A program made the position numbers and the translations under genes. Positions 16,489 through 25,349 of a stretch of 64,000 nucleotides of DNA are shown piece after piece; the stretch's first letter is position 1; the number at the start of each line of letters is the position of its first letter. Origin of the DNA: Burkholderia aenigmatica. Lineage in GTDB: Bacteria > Pseudomonadota > Gammaproteobacteria > Burkholderiales > Burkholderiaceae. The stretch is taken from positions 1-64,000 of the forward strand of contig NZ_CABVQC010000021.1 of the NCBI RefSeq assembly GCF_902499175.1, given 5' to 3'. Under the pieces are notes generated by a model. It saw only the letters and a program-made list of their open reading frames with translations. It was not told the origin of the DNA and did no database searches.

Positions 16489-18261
16489 ATGAGCCCTTCC
16501 ACCGCGCCGACCGGAGCCCAGCGCCGCGCGTTCAAGATCCACTCTTCCATCATCAAGACGCTCATCCATGAGCAGTCTGGCAGTCTGCCGAAAGCTGTCG
16601 CCGAGCTCGTGATGAACAGTATCGACGCCGGCGCGACCCGCATTGACCTGACCGTCGATGCCAAGGGAGCGTTCGAATTCGTCGATGACGGCAAGGGGTT
16701 CCAGTCTCGGGACGAAATCGAGCAGTTCTTCGAGACCTTCGGTACGCCGCACGTCAACGGCGACGCTCTTTACGGTCGTTTCAGGTGCGGCCGCGGCCAG
16801 ATCATGTCCTATGCATCGACCGTATGGCGCAGCGGTCAATTCGAAATGCGCGTCGATCTGGAAGACGAATCCATTGAATCTGGCTACGACCTGGTTGAGC
16901 ACGCCGAGCCGTACGCCGGCTGCCGCATCACGGGCCAGTTCTACAATTTCAAGGTTGGATTCCAAACGAGCGACTACTCCCTTCGGACGTACTTCGTCGG
17001 TAGCACTCGGGACGATGAGGGCTTTCCCGTTGGGCCGGGAGGCGAACTGGGCCAGATTGTCCGGTACGCTCCGATTCCGATCTACGTCAACGGACAACAG
17101 ATCAATACGCTTCCGGCCGACGCGAAGTGGGATCTCCAAGACGAGCATGCGCGATATCGCTTCGATCGGGAGTCGCACGAGTTGCGAGTCTACAACCGCG
17201 GGATCCTAGTCAACAGCTATCCGAGCCATCGATACGGCATCGGCGGGGCAATCACGTCGAACGTGCCCCTAGCGGTCAACCTTGCTCGCAACAGCGTGCT
17301 TGAGGATCGGTGCCAAGTGTGGCAGACGATCGACATGGTCGTGCGTGAGAGATTTGCCTTTCAGCTCACGCGCGTGAAAAAGCTCAATGACAACGAGGCC
17401 GCCGCCCTCCTCCGCGACATCTACTTTTCTCCTGCCAATCTGGATGGGAAAACTGTCAAAGCCATCTTCAAACTGCGGTTTATTCCCGATATTTTCGGGA
17501 AACTCGTTTCGCCGGAAGAAGGTTTGGCCGGCCGGTGTTTCACTCTCTTCGATGGCCGCCACACGGGCATTGCCGAGCGGGTTGAGCGCGAGGGACTGGC
17601 GAAAGTCGTCATGCCGAAGCTGCTGACGATCGCCAATGCTGCTGCGGCCGACGACAATCTCCCGCGTGTCCTCACAAAGCTACGAACGAAGCTTCACCTT
17701 AGCTGGGATGGCGACGCGCCGATCAAGGTCGTACCGTTTTTCCACTTCGTCGAGCAGCTGAACGATACCGCGTCATTCGTCGACGACGAGGATCTCGGCA
17801 AAGAGGAGCGCCTCGTACTCGAGTGCCTACGTTCGATCAACCATCGAGTCCAGCGCGTCGTCTACCCGGGCAGCGACTGGCGTACCGAGCCGCGGAAGAT
17901 CGTTGCCGGCCTCTCAGACACCAAGGAAGCGTGGACGGACGGATCAACGTTCATCGCCGTAGCACGCGAATCCCTCCTCGGGATCCGCCAGCGTGGTGCA
18001 GCCTGGCTGGTATCCCTGTTGGTGCATGAATACGCACACCCCGAGACGTCGGCGGGCGAGCATCATCACGACTTCGACTTCCTCTCGCGCTTCCACGAGG
18101 CGATGTTCCGGGTCGATACCGGCATGTGCGTTGACGACGTGCTTCGCTACTATGTTCAGGGCCTCGCTAAGCTCGGGCTCTGGCCGTCGTCGCACCACGG
18201 CAAGCATGTTCGCGCGATCGCTGACTACGTACCCCAATTGCCGAAGCGAAGGAAGTCCTGA
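16489..18261 (+). CDS. GHKL ATPase fused to predicted HExxH metallopeptidase
   Basis: A 590-aa protein. N-terminal GHKL (Hsp90/MutL/MORC-type) ATPase: N-box ELVMNSIDAGA at 39-49, G1 DDGKGF at 66-71, G2 YGRFRCGRGQ at 95-104. The middle resembles the S5-like part of such ATPases. Near the C-terminus HEYAH at 513-517, followed by AGEHHHDFDF, is a zinc-metallopeptidase signature. The ATP-driven clamp would then present or gate a substrate to a protease. The next gene (18405-19298) is a possible partner. Phage and plasmid proteins with GHKL domains exist; the protease fusion is uncommon to my knowledge. Confidence 0.85.
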   Translation: MSPSTAPTGAQRRAFKIHSSIIKTLIHEQSGSLPKAVAELVMNSIDAGATRIDLTVDAKGAFEFVDDGKGFQSRDEIEQFFETFGTPHVNGDALYGRFRCGRGQIMSYASTVWRSGQFEMRVDLEDESIESGYDLVEHAEPYAGCRITGQFYNFKVGFQTSDYSLRTYFVGSTRDDEGFPVGPGGELGQIVRYAPIPIYVNGQQINTLPADAKWDLQDEHARYRFDRESHELRVYNRGILVNSYPSHRYGIGGAITSNVPLAVNLARNSVLEDRCQVWQTIDMVVRERFAFQLTRVKKLNDNEAAALLRDIYFSPANLDGKTVKAIFKLRFIPDIFGKLVSPEEGLAGRCFTLFDGRHTGIAERVEREGLAKVVMPKLLTIANAAAADDNLPRVLTKLRTKLHLSWDGDAPIKVVPFFHFVEQLNDTASFVDDEDLGKEERLVLECLRSINHRVQRVVYPGSDWRTEPRKIVAGLSDTKEAWTDGSTFIAVARESLLGIRQRGAAWLVSLLVHEYAHPETSAGEHHHDFDFLSRFHEAMFRVDTGMCVDDVLRYYVQGLAKLGLWPSSHHGKHVRAIADYVPQLPKRRKS

Positions 18262-18404
18262 AAGGAGGATCCTGAGCCGGAGATGGCGCAGAAATGTGTC
18301 GCTTTAGGATCCGAATCGAGCTTGTTCGCCACGGTGGCGCCGGTATCGTTGAGGGGTGCACATTCCCAATGTGGCGTGCCCTCTTCAGAAACAGGTGTTT
18401 CACC

Positions 18405-19298
18405 ATGCCATATAGCCCGAAAGACGTCGACCTTGTCGTCGAAAACCTCCTCGCTCGCCGCGAGGATCTGGAAGCCTCGATTCCCGGGATCAAGCTTTCG
18501 CGCGACGCAATCGCGAAGGCGCTCGATCTTCACGCACGCGTGGTCAAGTCCGGCGGCCTGCCCGGCAGCGGCCACGTTAACCCCTCAGCCCCGAGCAAAT
18601 CCGCGCTGCTGCTGCGGATCATGAACGACAAGCGACCTCTGCGCTTCCGGCCCCCGACCTCCCACTCCTATCCGCACTATGAGCTCGTCGAAGAGCCGGA
18701 GGTCCGGAATGTCGTCCTGGGCGGGCCGACGACCCTTGGCAGTATGTTGAACGGTACTGGCGGGGCTCCCGGCAACACCAGCATGGTCGTGAACCAGTGC
18801 CTCTACGCGCTGGTCGGGACGAATTCCGTTGCGGAAGAGATCATGACGATGTTGCTCGATGACGAGAGCTTCAACGGCCGCAAGTTCCTTGAGCTGGCCG
18901 ACCAGTCGCCGATCTGGACACTCAAACATGGGGAGTGGCCGGCCTGGGAGCTGACCACCGGCCTGTCGCCTAATGGCGCGGGACTTCGCTATGCCGTCGA
19001 TCGCCCGGTGCCGGCCAAGCGCCATGAGGTGCTTTTCGGCGGCTGGGGCGCCCCGATCAACCCGATCATCGTGGTGCACGGTGAAGACCGTATCGCCGCA
19101 GCGAAGGCGCGCAAGGCAGCCGCTATGCGGGCCGACTCGAGCATGACCGGAGTCGAACGGATGCTCGCGCTCGACGAAAGCGACATCTACCCCGGGAATC
19201 CGGCCCAGTACGACCTGCTCAACTACACGCGGCGCGTGTGGCTCATGCGCAAGTCTGCCGAGTGGGAAGGCTTCGAGATCCCCTACATCGACGACTGA
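18405..19298 (+). CDS. hypothetical protein (297 aa)
   Basis: Starts MPYSPKDVDLVVENLLARR with AGGTG upstream; 297 aa, soluble. A helical N-terminus is followed by a mixed domain. No motif recognised. It follows the ATPase-peptidase gene by 143 bases on the same strand; that interval has AAGGAGG at 18262 but no convincing short gene. A functional link with the ATPase is inferred from position only. Confidence 0.8.
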   Translation: MPYSPKDVDLVVENLLARREDLEASIPGIKLSRDAIAKALDLHARVVKSGGLPGSGHVNPSAPSKSALLLRIMNDKRPLRFRPPTSHSYPHYELVEEPEVRNVVLGGPTTLGSMLNGTGGAPGNTSMVVNQCLYALVGTNSVAEEIMTMLLDDESFNGRKFLELADQSPIWTLKHGEWPAWELTTGLSPNGAGLRYAVDRPVPAKRHEVLFGGWGAPINPIIVVHGEDRIAAAKARKAAAMRADSSMTGVERMLALDESDIYPGNPAQYDLLNYTRRVWLMRKSAEWEGFEIPYIDD

Positions 19299-19407
19299 AA
19301 CGACTCGGGCCGGTGGCAGTGCCGTCGGCCCGACAAAATCCTGGTGCGGTAGATCAGAGACCGGTCAGTCGTTTCGAACGCTTGGCTACCAGCCGCTGCC
19401 AGCCTCC

Positions 19408-19662
19408 TCAATCGAATTGTTCCCCGTCGCTGCCGGGGTGTCCTGCGCACTTCCCATCGTGGCCGATGTGATCACATTCGCCCACGATCAGGAAACGCTT
19501 TCCGGACGCCTTCATGCAGATGAGCCGGACCCGAATTTCGACCGGAGTTCCGCCCTTGAGCATCTTGGCGAGCATGGCGTCGGACTGGGCGAGCAGGTAG
19601 TCGAGTTCGAAGTGACAGTGCCACTTCGTGAAGCGCGGGGCGGTGTCGGCAGGATGCTCCAT
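19408..19662 (-). CDS. small hypothetical protein with Cys/His tail (84 aa)
   Basis: An 84-aa protein ending GECDHIGHDGKCAGHPGSDGE; the Cys/His spacing could bind a metal. No SD better than AAGTGA far upstream. Lies alone on the minus strand between two plus-strand genes. Confidence 0.6.
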   Translation of the reverse strand: MEHPADTAPRFTKWHCHFELDYLLAQSDAMLAKMLKGGTPVEIRVRLICMKASGKRFLIVGECDHIGHDGKCAGHPGSDGEQFD

Positions 19663-19760
19663 AGTTCGGTCACTTCACCTGGAGATGCGAAGAATCGGGT
19701 ATCCGGAATACGCGGTTGATGACGGCTCACGACATTGAAGCATAAAACCAGATTCTGCGG

Positions 19761-19790
19761 TTGACGCAACGCGAAGGCCAGCGGTATCTT
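19761..19790 (+). promoter_or_regulatory. sigma70-like promoter for the 672-aa gene
   Basis: TTGACG at 19761-19766 and TATCTT at 19785-19790 with an 18-base spacer. The start would be near 19797, giving a leader of about 150 bases to the ATG at 19945. The 19663-19944 interval otherwise shows no gene. Confidence 0.55.
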
Positions 19791-19944
19791 GTTCGGATCG
19801 GTCTATCTCGATCGTGCCGCTGGTAATGGCAAAGGCAGTGCCGTGAGACGCAACACCCCATTCCGTTAGACGCACACAACCCTGCGTAGCGCATAACGGT
19901 GAGCCAGCCACTGAAATCTGATCCGCGCTACGGAAGGAGTTGAT

Positions 19945-21963
19945 ATGCGTACCCCGTTGCTTCATGCCGACTTCGAGCATGGCTCGTACACAAAGATCGC
20001 CAAGGCGCTGCGAAAAATATGGCCGCTCGGTGATCAATCCCTGATGCAGGCTCAGAATTCGCTGGCCATCGTGCTGGGCTACAACAGCCTGCACGACGCG
20101 CAGCACGAAGCGACCGCGTCGTTCTCGGTACCGGACGGCTCAGTGAGCCTGGAGAAAATTGCGAGAGGCGTCGCGTGGCGCATGTTCGTTCGCTACGGCA
20201 TCGACCTGCTGCTGGCTCGGCGACTTGTTGCCAAGCTACATCTGGACGAACTGGCCGTGACGGGAATCAGTCTCGAAGAAAAGATGCGGCGCACCATCGA
20301 AGACGCCGCCAAGAAGGGTTTTTTCTACGACGAGATGGGGGATCTCATGAACCATCGTGAGCCCTGGCCGGAAGAGACCCCACGCCTGCTTGAGAGGGGC
20401 ATCCCGGCGTACAAGTGGGCGATCTATCCTGATCGCCGAGTCTTCCTGTGGTCAAAGCTCGTCGCGCAAATCGAAATGCTGCCGGAAGACTTCGCTGAGG
20501 ACCTTCGGCAAGCAGGCAAGCTGGGAAACGAGTCAGATGCCGTTGATTCGTTCATGATCGATTCGCTCATGCCCGCAGCGTGCCAGCCTCTGACCGACGC
20601 ACTGGTCAGTGGTGATCTGGCCGCGTCGATTGGCGGGCAGCAGCAATGGCAGGTGAAGTGGATCGTCACCCAGCAGACCGAGGTGCTAGGTTGCTGTATC
20701 GTCGCTGAAAAACTCGGCGGCATGATTCCGCGAGTATTCGACCCGGATGGAGCAGATGCCTATGCGGCCCTCGCGAGCTTGCTGTGCGGTGACGTCGTGC
20801 CGCCCGCCGCAAGTCGTGCGGTGGGCACCCTGGTGTCCGAACCCGTCTGGTTCATCGAGCGCTACCGCCTTCAACGACTGAAAGACGGACAGGAAAGCGA
20901 TCTGCTGAAGACGCTGTGGCATCACGACCAATGGCCTGCCACCATCGGCCTGTATCGTGTTGAGACGGGTTGTCAGCTGGCAGGGGCGACCGAATTTTCG
21001 GAACGCGGGCAGACCTATCTCGCGATGACCTCGTTCGATGCGCACGAACAGCAACGCACGCTGGACGAAGAGTCTCTATTTGAGACTTTCACGTTGGGCA
21101 CGGCGTTGCTCGATGAGGTTCGCTCCGAACTTGGCGTTCCTGCGCTGGGCAATCGCTGGCATGACGCGGTTGAGCACATGCTTTCCACGCGGAAGGCCGA
21201 AGTCGAAGCCGCAGCGGGAACGCGGGCGGGTATCGACAGATTGATGGCGGCTGTACTGGACAACATCAACTCCTCGGCGCTCGATGGGTTCGTCGATCAG
21301 GCCATCAGCGAGTGCTTGCCTCTGCGGTATGAGGGAGACACGGAAGATAACGAAGTCCTAGTAGACGAGCGGCAACGTGCCTTGAGCCTTGCCGAACAAC
21401 TGGGGGCTACAGTCAAAGCCAACATGCCTGGCTTGCAGCCCTACTCGGTCGTGTCGCTCGGATACATGATCCTCGTCGCCAACGGCGAATATCCGGGGAG
21501 CAGATATCAGGGGATGGTCGACGCGCCGGCCACGACAGACTGGGGCGCCCAGAGTAGATCGCTTGCGACGATGTTGATTTACGAGGCCTTGGGCGCCCGT
21601 GAAGTATCCTGGCTCGCACTGACGTGTGCGATCGCTCCGGTGCTTGGCGTGGGCAGCGGTCGCCCCGATTGGACGAAGGAACAGATCGGCACGTGGTATC
21701 AGAGCGCCTACGCGGTCGAGCGCCTCCTGAAAGTCGCCCAAAAGCAGCTAAAGGATGTCGGAGACTGGCGTGGAATCGAATGTGCCGCGGAGCGCGTCCA
21801 AGCGCAGGGCGAATTCATTCGGGTTGGCGATCCTATCCCGCTGAAAAAGCCGAAGTCACCAGCTGAGGCGATGAGTGCGTTGTTCTCGAAATCGAGGAGC
21901 TCCGGTCTCACGGTGACGCACGCGTATCAGGACCTATCGAGCATGAAAGAAATGCTCGGCTAA
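19945..21963 (+). CDS. hypothetical protein (672 aa)
   Basis: A large soluble protein preceded by the strong SD GGAAGGAGT. The N-terminus (IAKALRKIW...SLAIVLGYNSLHDAQ) has the short helical motif often seen at the start of large plasmid and element proteins, sometimes labelled glyoxalase-related; this says little about function. No catalytic motif recognised. C-terminal residues 615-672 are Lys/Ser-rich. Stands alone on its strand. Confidence 0.82.
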   Translation: MRTPLLHADFEHGSYTKIAKALRKIWPLGDQSLMQAQNSLAIVLGYNSLHDAQHEATASFSVPDGSVSLEKIARGVAWRMFVRYGIDLLLARRLVAKLHLDELAVTGISLEEKMRRTIEDAAKKGFFYDEMGDLMNHREPWPEETPRLLERGIPAYKWAIYPDRRVFLWSKLVAQIEMLPEDFAEDLRQAGKLGNESDAVDSFMIDSLMPAACQPLTDALVSGDLAASIGGQQQWQVKWIVTQQTEVLGCCIVAEKLGGMIPRVFDPDGADAYAALASLLCGDVVPPAASRAVGTLVSEPVWFIERYRLQRLKDGQESDLLKTLWHHDQWPATIGLYRVETGCQLAGATEFSERGQTYLAMTSFDAHEQQRTLDEESLFETFTLGTALLDEVRSELGVPALGNRWHDAVEHMLSTRKAEVEAAAGTRAGIDRLMAAVLDNINSSALDGFVDQAISECLPLRYEGDTEDNEVLVDERQRALSLAEQLGATVKANMPGLQPYSVVSLGYMILVANGEYPGSRYQGMVDAPATTDWGAQSRSLATMLIYEALGAREVSWLALTCAIAPVLGVGSGRPDWTKEQIGTWYQSAYAVERLLKVAQKQLKDVGDWRGIECAAERVQAQGEFIRVGDPIPLKKPKSPAEAMSALFSKSRSSGLTVTHAYQDLSSMKEMLG

Positions 21964-22082
21964 GTTGCAATCGATGCCTCATGCCGACAGCTTCAATTTC
22001 GTTCATGGCTACAAAAAATGAATACGCGCCCGCGGACATTCTGAACCTGTCGGCCTACGAGGTTGTCCAGAAAAACCGCGTG

Positions 22083-22730
22083 TTAGATGCCCGCCGTGTC
22101 CTTTGTGAGACTGTCCAGTTTCGCCTGCGCATCCGGGGACAGCTGCAGGCTGTTCGGCAGATTGTCGATGACCGCCGCAACGTCCCGCGCGAAGCCATCA
22201 CCGCCCTCAACCCTTGCCAGGGCGACAACGTCCATCTCGCATTGGTTCGGGCCGTTTTTCGGCTCCAGCGTCATCGTCGCGAACCGGCCGTAGCCCTGCG
22301 TCACGACCGTTTTCTCGTCGACGCACGGTTTGTAGTGAGCGGCCACCATCTGCCCTGCTTCGCCGCTGCTGGAGATCTTGGTCCAGGCTGCATCGTTGCT
22401 CTGATTGATCGATTTCATCACATCGTCAGCCGCGTGCTCCAAGGTCATATTGAAGCCGAAGGTCAACGCAAGGCACGCCGCGCCGGCCGCGAAAGGCAGG
22501 CCTTTCGGGGACTTTTTACGGCGAAACAGATTCTCGATGATGACGGCCAGCAGGTGCGCCATCGTTCCTGCAGATAACGCTGCCCACCACGGGCCAACAA
22601 AGAGCGCAGAGAGGACGACTCCGATCGGGAAACGCTTCGCGCGCTCCCCGAATATGACTGCCCCGGCAGCGTGTACGGAAAGCGCCGTGATCGCGCTGAT
22701 GATGATCGTGTGGTGGAGATGATGCAGCAT
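22083..22730 (-). CDS. membrane-anchored protein (215 aa)
   Basis: Three hydrophobic segments in the first 95 residues, then a soluble domain of about 115 residues with one Cys pair (KPCVDE, NQCEMD) that would lie outside the cytoplasm. Second gene after 22739-23314, 8 bases apart. Function unknown. Confidence 0.78.
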   Translation of the reverse strand: MLHHLHHTIIISAITALSVHAAGAVIFGERAKRFPIGVVLSALFVGPWWAALSAGTMAHLLAVIIENLFRRKKSPKGLPFAAGAACLALTFGFNMTLEHAADDVMKSINQSNDAAWTKISSSGEAGQMVAAHYKPCVDEKTVVTQGYGRFATMTLEPKNGPNQCEMDVVALARVEGGDGFARDVAAVIDNLPNSLQLSPDAQAKLDSLTKDTAGI

Positions 22731-22738
22731 ACCGGCCC

Positions 22739-23314
22739 TTATCGGTCGAAGTACTTTCTGTTTTGAAGCGGTTCGTGTTTGGGACGCGGCGGCACGTAGA
22801 TCCGGGCTGCGTTGTCCAGGAAGGGAACGCGGCTACGAATGGCGCGCTCCCATTTGTGCCGTGGATCCGGGAACTTCTTGAGCAGTAGGCCTTGGTAATA
22901 ATCACTATCGAGCGCCTGCCCGAGCAAGAAGCCGAGGTCGAACAGCGCCATGCGCTTCAGGAATGTCCGTTCGCTCTCTTGCACAAACTTTGCACTGAGA
23001 AGCGGAAGCCTGTATTTGACGTTGATGTTGTACTGAGCATCAGTCGCATCCAAGCTGCTCTGGAAGTTGAATCGGTCTTCCGGCGCGACGTCCTTGAACA
23101 AAATCCGCAGCGACTCCAACCGCCCAAAGTGCTCCCCGGCATCCTTCAGGTATTCCGGATCCTTGGTGAATTGAATGTTCACCACGCCCAGCTCGCCGTT
23201 TTCGACCGGCCGGGAAAAGGTCGTGACCTCGGATTCCAGCATGGCCTCGACAGCAAGCACCAGATCAAATCGCTTGATCTTTTCCCACGCATATTCAGCT
23301 TGATACCTTCCCAT
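22739..23314 (-). CDS. hypothetical protein (191 aa)
   Basis: Starts MGRYQAEYAWEKIKRF with GGAG 4 bases upstream. Soluble, charged, with a Pro-rich end (YVPPRPKHEP). No domain recognised. First gene of a two-gene minus-strand operon. Confidence 0.8.
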   Translation of the reverse strand: MGRYQAEYAWEKIKRFDLVLAVEAMLESEVTTFSRPVENGELGVVNIQFTKDPEYLKDAGEHFGRLESLRILFKDVAPEDRFNFQSSLDATDAQYNINVKYRLPLLSAKFVQESERTFLKRMALFDLGFLLGQALDSDYYQGLLLKKFPDPRHKWERAIRSRVPFLDNAARIYVPPRPKHEPLQNRKYFDR

Positions 23315-23628
23315 ATAGCTCCGTTCCCTCGTACGCAAGCGACTCGTCGTGCCAGCCCGTTCCGCTCGATGACCCGATCAATTCCCGTCCTGTAATTTAC
23401 GGCAGTCGGACGACATGACTTGAGTCTCAGCGGCGAGATTCTTCCTGCTGGGAACTCAATCGACTGAATGAAAGCCTATCACGCCATACAACCGAAACCA
23501 GCCCCCTGTAGTCGGTGCGAAATCGGCGCGCGCCCCCTAGAAACTGAGTTTGTGATGTTTAGCATGGGATCTGTCTGGCTCGCAGCGACGTGTGCGTTGC
23601 GAGTTGGCCTAACCTACAGGAGCTGAAC
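23315..23628. promoter_or_regulatory. divergent intergenic region upstream of the ParB-family gene
   Basis: 314 bases without a gene. It contains a TTCCTGCTGGGAAC motif at about 23437-23450, 122 bases upstream of the 23314 start, and an inverted repeat with CTCGCA/TGCGAG arms at about 23579-23603 in the leader of the plus-strand gene. No clear parS-like long palindrome was seen. Confidence 0.5.
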
Positions 23629-24603
23629 ATGAACAAGCGGAAGGGCAATTCTCCGGTGATGGGCGAGCAGCTTGTCATCCCTCTGGACGTCGATCTCGCA
23701 TTCCAGTCCGGCGTGAAGAAGAAAGCGTTCGAGGGTACGAAGTCTGCCGACCTGTATCGCCCGCTCATCGAGAAGATCCGGGTGATCGACAACTTCAACC
23801 CGCGCATCAAGACCAAGAAGTACCGCCTCGGCATCGAAAAGCTGGCTCGCGACATGGCCCGCGACGGCTTCGACGAGACTCAGACGCTGACGGTTTTCCT
23901 CATCTACGAGGACGGCCAGCACATCATCTGCCTGCATGACGGCCACCGCCGCCTCGAGGCAGTGTTCCTGGCAAACCAGTACCGCGTGGCGGAAGGAAAG
24001 CCGCGCATCGAGCGCGTCCCGGTCACCATTACGGACAAAGCCGACAGCAAGTCGCTCAACCTCGGCGTGATCCGGCGCAATGACAAGGAGCCCCTGACTG
24101 TTCTCGAGAAGGCAATCCTCGCCCACCGCCTGAACACCGTCGACGGTATGTCCCCGGAGGAGATCGCTGTGGAGATGCAAGACAGCCAAGGCGAACTCAC
24201 CCCCTACTACATCGAAGGCTTGCTTCTGCTGGCAAGCGCCGATCGCGGTATCCACGAAATCGTCGCCGACGAGAAGATCTCCGGCACTGAGGCGATCAAG
24301 CAGATCCGGAAGCACAAGGCCAATGCGCTGTCGTTCCTGCAGCGCGCGACGGATGGCAAGGAGCACGTGCGGCCGCGCGACCTCCCGGGCGCACTGGTCA
24401 AGCGCGTGACGAAGAAAATCGCACCCCGTCTCGTGACGGCAGTTCGTGAGCTCGAGGCTGACCCGGCCTACGGCAATCTCAAAGAGGAGACGCGCCTGAA
24501 GATCAAGGAGCTGATGGACAGGCTCAGCGAGGCGGAGAAGAATGATCCGCCTCTTGCCGCCGACGACGCCGATTCAGCACCAGCGGCCGGTGACGATGAG
24601 TGA
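23629..24603 (+). CDS. ParB/Spo0J-family protein
   Basis: A 324-aa protein with AGGAG 6-7 bases before ATG. The ParB N-terminal nuclease/CTPase-like domain carries HDGHRRLEA at 103-111 (the DGHRR form of the family's GERR box). A helix-turn-helix region lies at about 165-215, and an acidic low-complexity tail ends the protein. No parA gene is next to it, so a partition role is uncertain; many plasmid ParB-like proteins act as regulators instead. Confidence 0.88.
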   Translation: MNKRKGNSPVMGEQLVIPLDVDLAFQSGVKKKAFEGTKSADLYRPLIEKIRVIDNFNPRIKTKKYRLGIEKLARDMARDGFDETQTLTVFLIYEDGQHIICLHDGHRRLEAVFLANQYRVAEGKPRIERVPVTITDKADSKSLNLGVIRRNDKEPLTVLEKAILAHRLNTVDGMSPEEIAVEMQDSQGELTPYYIEGLLLLASADRGIHEIVADEKISGTEAIKQIRKHKANALSFLQRATDGKEHVRPRDLPGALVKRVTKKIAPRLVTAVRELEADPAYGNLKEETRLKIKELMDRLSEAEKNDPPLAADDADSAPAAGDDE

Positions 24604-24653
24604 GATTCTCGCCGGGCGGTTGGGGAAATCGCCTGGCAATCTCGCCGCGTTGA

Positions 24654-24959
24654 TCAGCGGTCACTCCACAGGCCGAGCAGCTTCTCTGCAGTCTCGACGA
24701 ACCCCTCGACCGGGGAGAGTCCCGTCCGGATGCCACCATGCTTTTCGGCCACGGCTTTCGCTTCATGGACCAGCCGTTGGTGATGCGCGCTCAGACTCGC
24801 ACCTTCGTATGGTGGAACGCCATACTTGATCGCACTGCCCAGCACCTCAAGATCGCGGCCTACCGCCGTTCCTTTGAACGCCGGGTGGTGGCTTCCCATG
24901 TCTGAAATGACGTCGGCCAGGCGGTGCCAAAGCTTCGTCTGAATCGAAATGGTGGACAT
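24654..24959 (-). CDS. hypothetical protein (101 aa)
   Basis: Starts MSTISIQTKLWHRLADVIS with AGGAG 7 bases upstream. Mostly helical, with HHPAF and GTAVGRD turns. Follows the VirB9-like gene by 14 bases. Unknown function. Confidence 0.75.
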   Translation of the reverse strand: MSTISIQTKLWHRLADVISDMGSHHPAFKGTAVGRDLEVLGSAIKYGVPPYEGASLSAHHQRLVHEAKAVAEKHGGIRTGLSPVEGFVETAEKLLGLWSDR

Positions 24960-24973
24960 GTCCCACTCTCCTG

Positions 24974-25309
24974 TCAGGAACGGTCGATCTCGACGTGCTT
25001 CTCTTCGAGCCGCAGTACCACGCGATCGATCAGTTTCGGCAGCACGAAGCGGGACGTTCTCTCGTCCCACCTGGCGTCCACGACCGCGAACTCCCCATCG
25101 TCGAGCTGCTCGAATACGACCGGGAGCTCGCCGTGATACGGGGCGCGGAGTTGGATGTACGTGAACTTGCCGTCATCCCATACCTTCGTCGGGGTGAACT
25201 GCGGCGCCGGCGGTACGACGATCTGGTACTTCGTGCTAAACGGCTCGCCGGCGTGCGCCATTGAGCTAAACGCTGCGTACGTCAGAATCGCGAGAACACT
25301 CTTTTTCAA
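24974..25309 (-). CDS. VirB9/CagX C-terminal-domain protein
   Basis: A 111-aa protein. A signal peptide of about 20 residues ends AHA/G. The mature part (FTPTKVWDDGKFTYIQLRAP, ELPVVFE, VDAR, VVLRLEEKHVEI) follows the C-terminal domain of VirB9/TrbG/CagX, the outer-membrane-ring component of type IV secretion. It lacks the usual N-terminal domain, so it is about a third of normal length. No other Mpf gene is near. It may be an accessory ring protein or a competitor of the host system. Confidence 0.82.
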   Translation of the reverse strand: MKKSVLAILTYAAFSSMAHAGEPFSTKYQIVVPPAPQFTPTKVWDDGKFTYIQLRAPYHGELPVVFEQLDDGEFAVVDARWDERTSRFVLPKLIDRVVLRLEEKHVEIDRS

Positions 25310-25349
25310 GTTCGGCTCCTTCTTCAGATCCCGACCACTGGTCGGTACG

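Noticed and set aside
23629-24603. Partition locus (parABS)
   Set aside because: The ParB-family gene has no adjacent parA and I could not find a convincing parS, so no partition locus is claimed.
24964-24980. TTCCTGACAGGAG motif copies at 24968, 8391 and 39791
   Set aside because: In these the GGAG half is the ribosome-binding site directly before an ATG or GTG; not counted as promoter motif.
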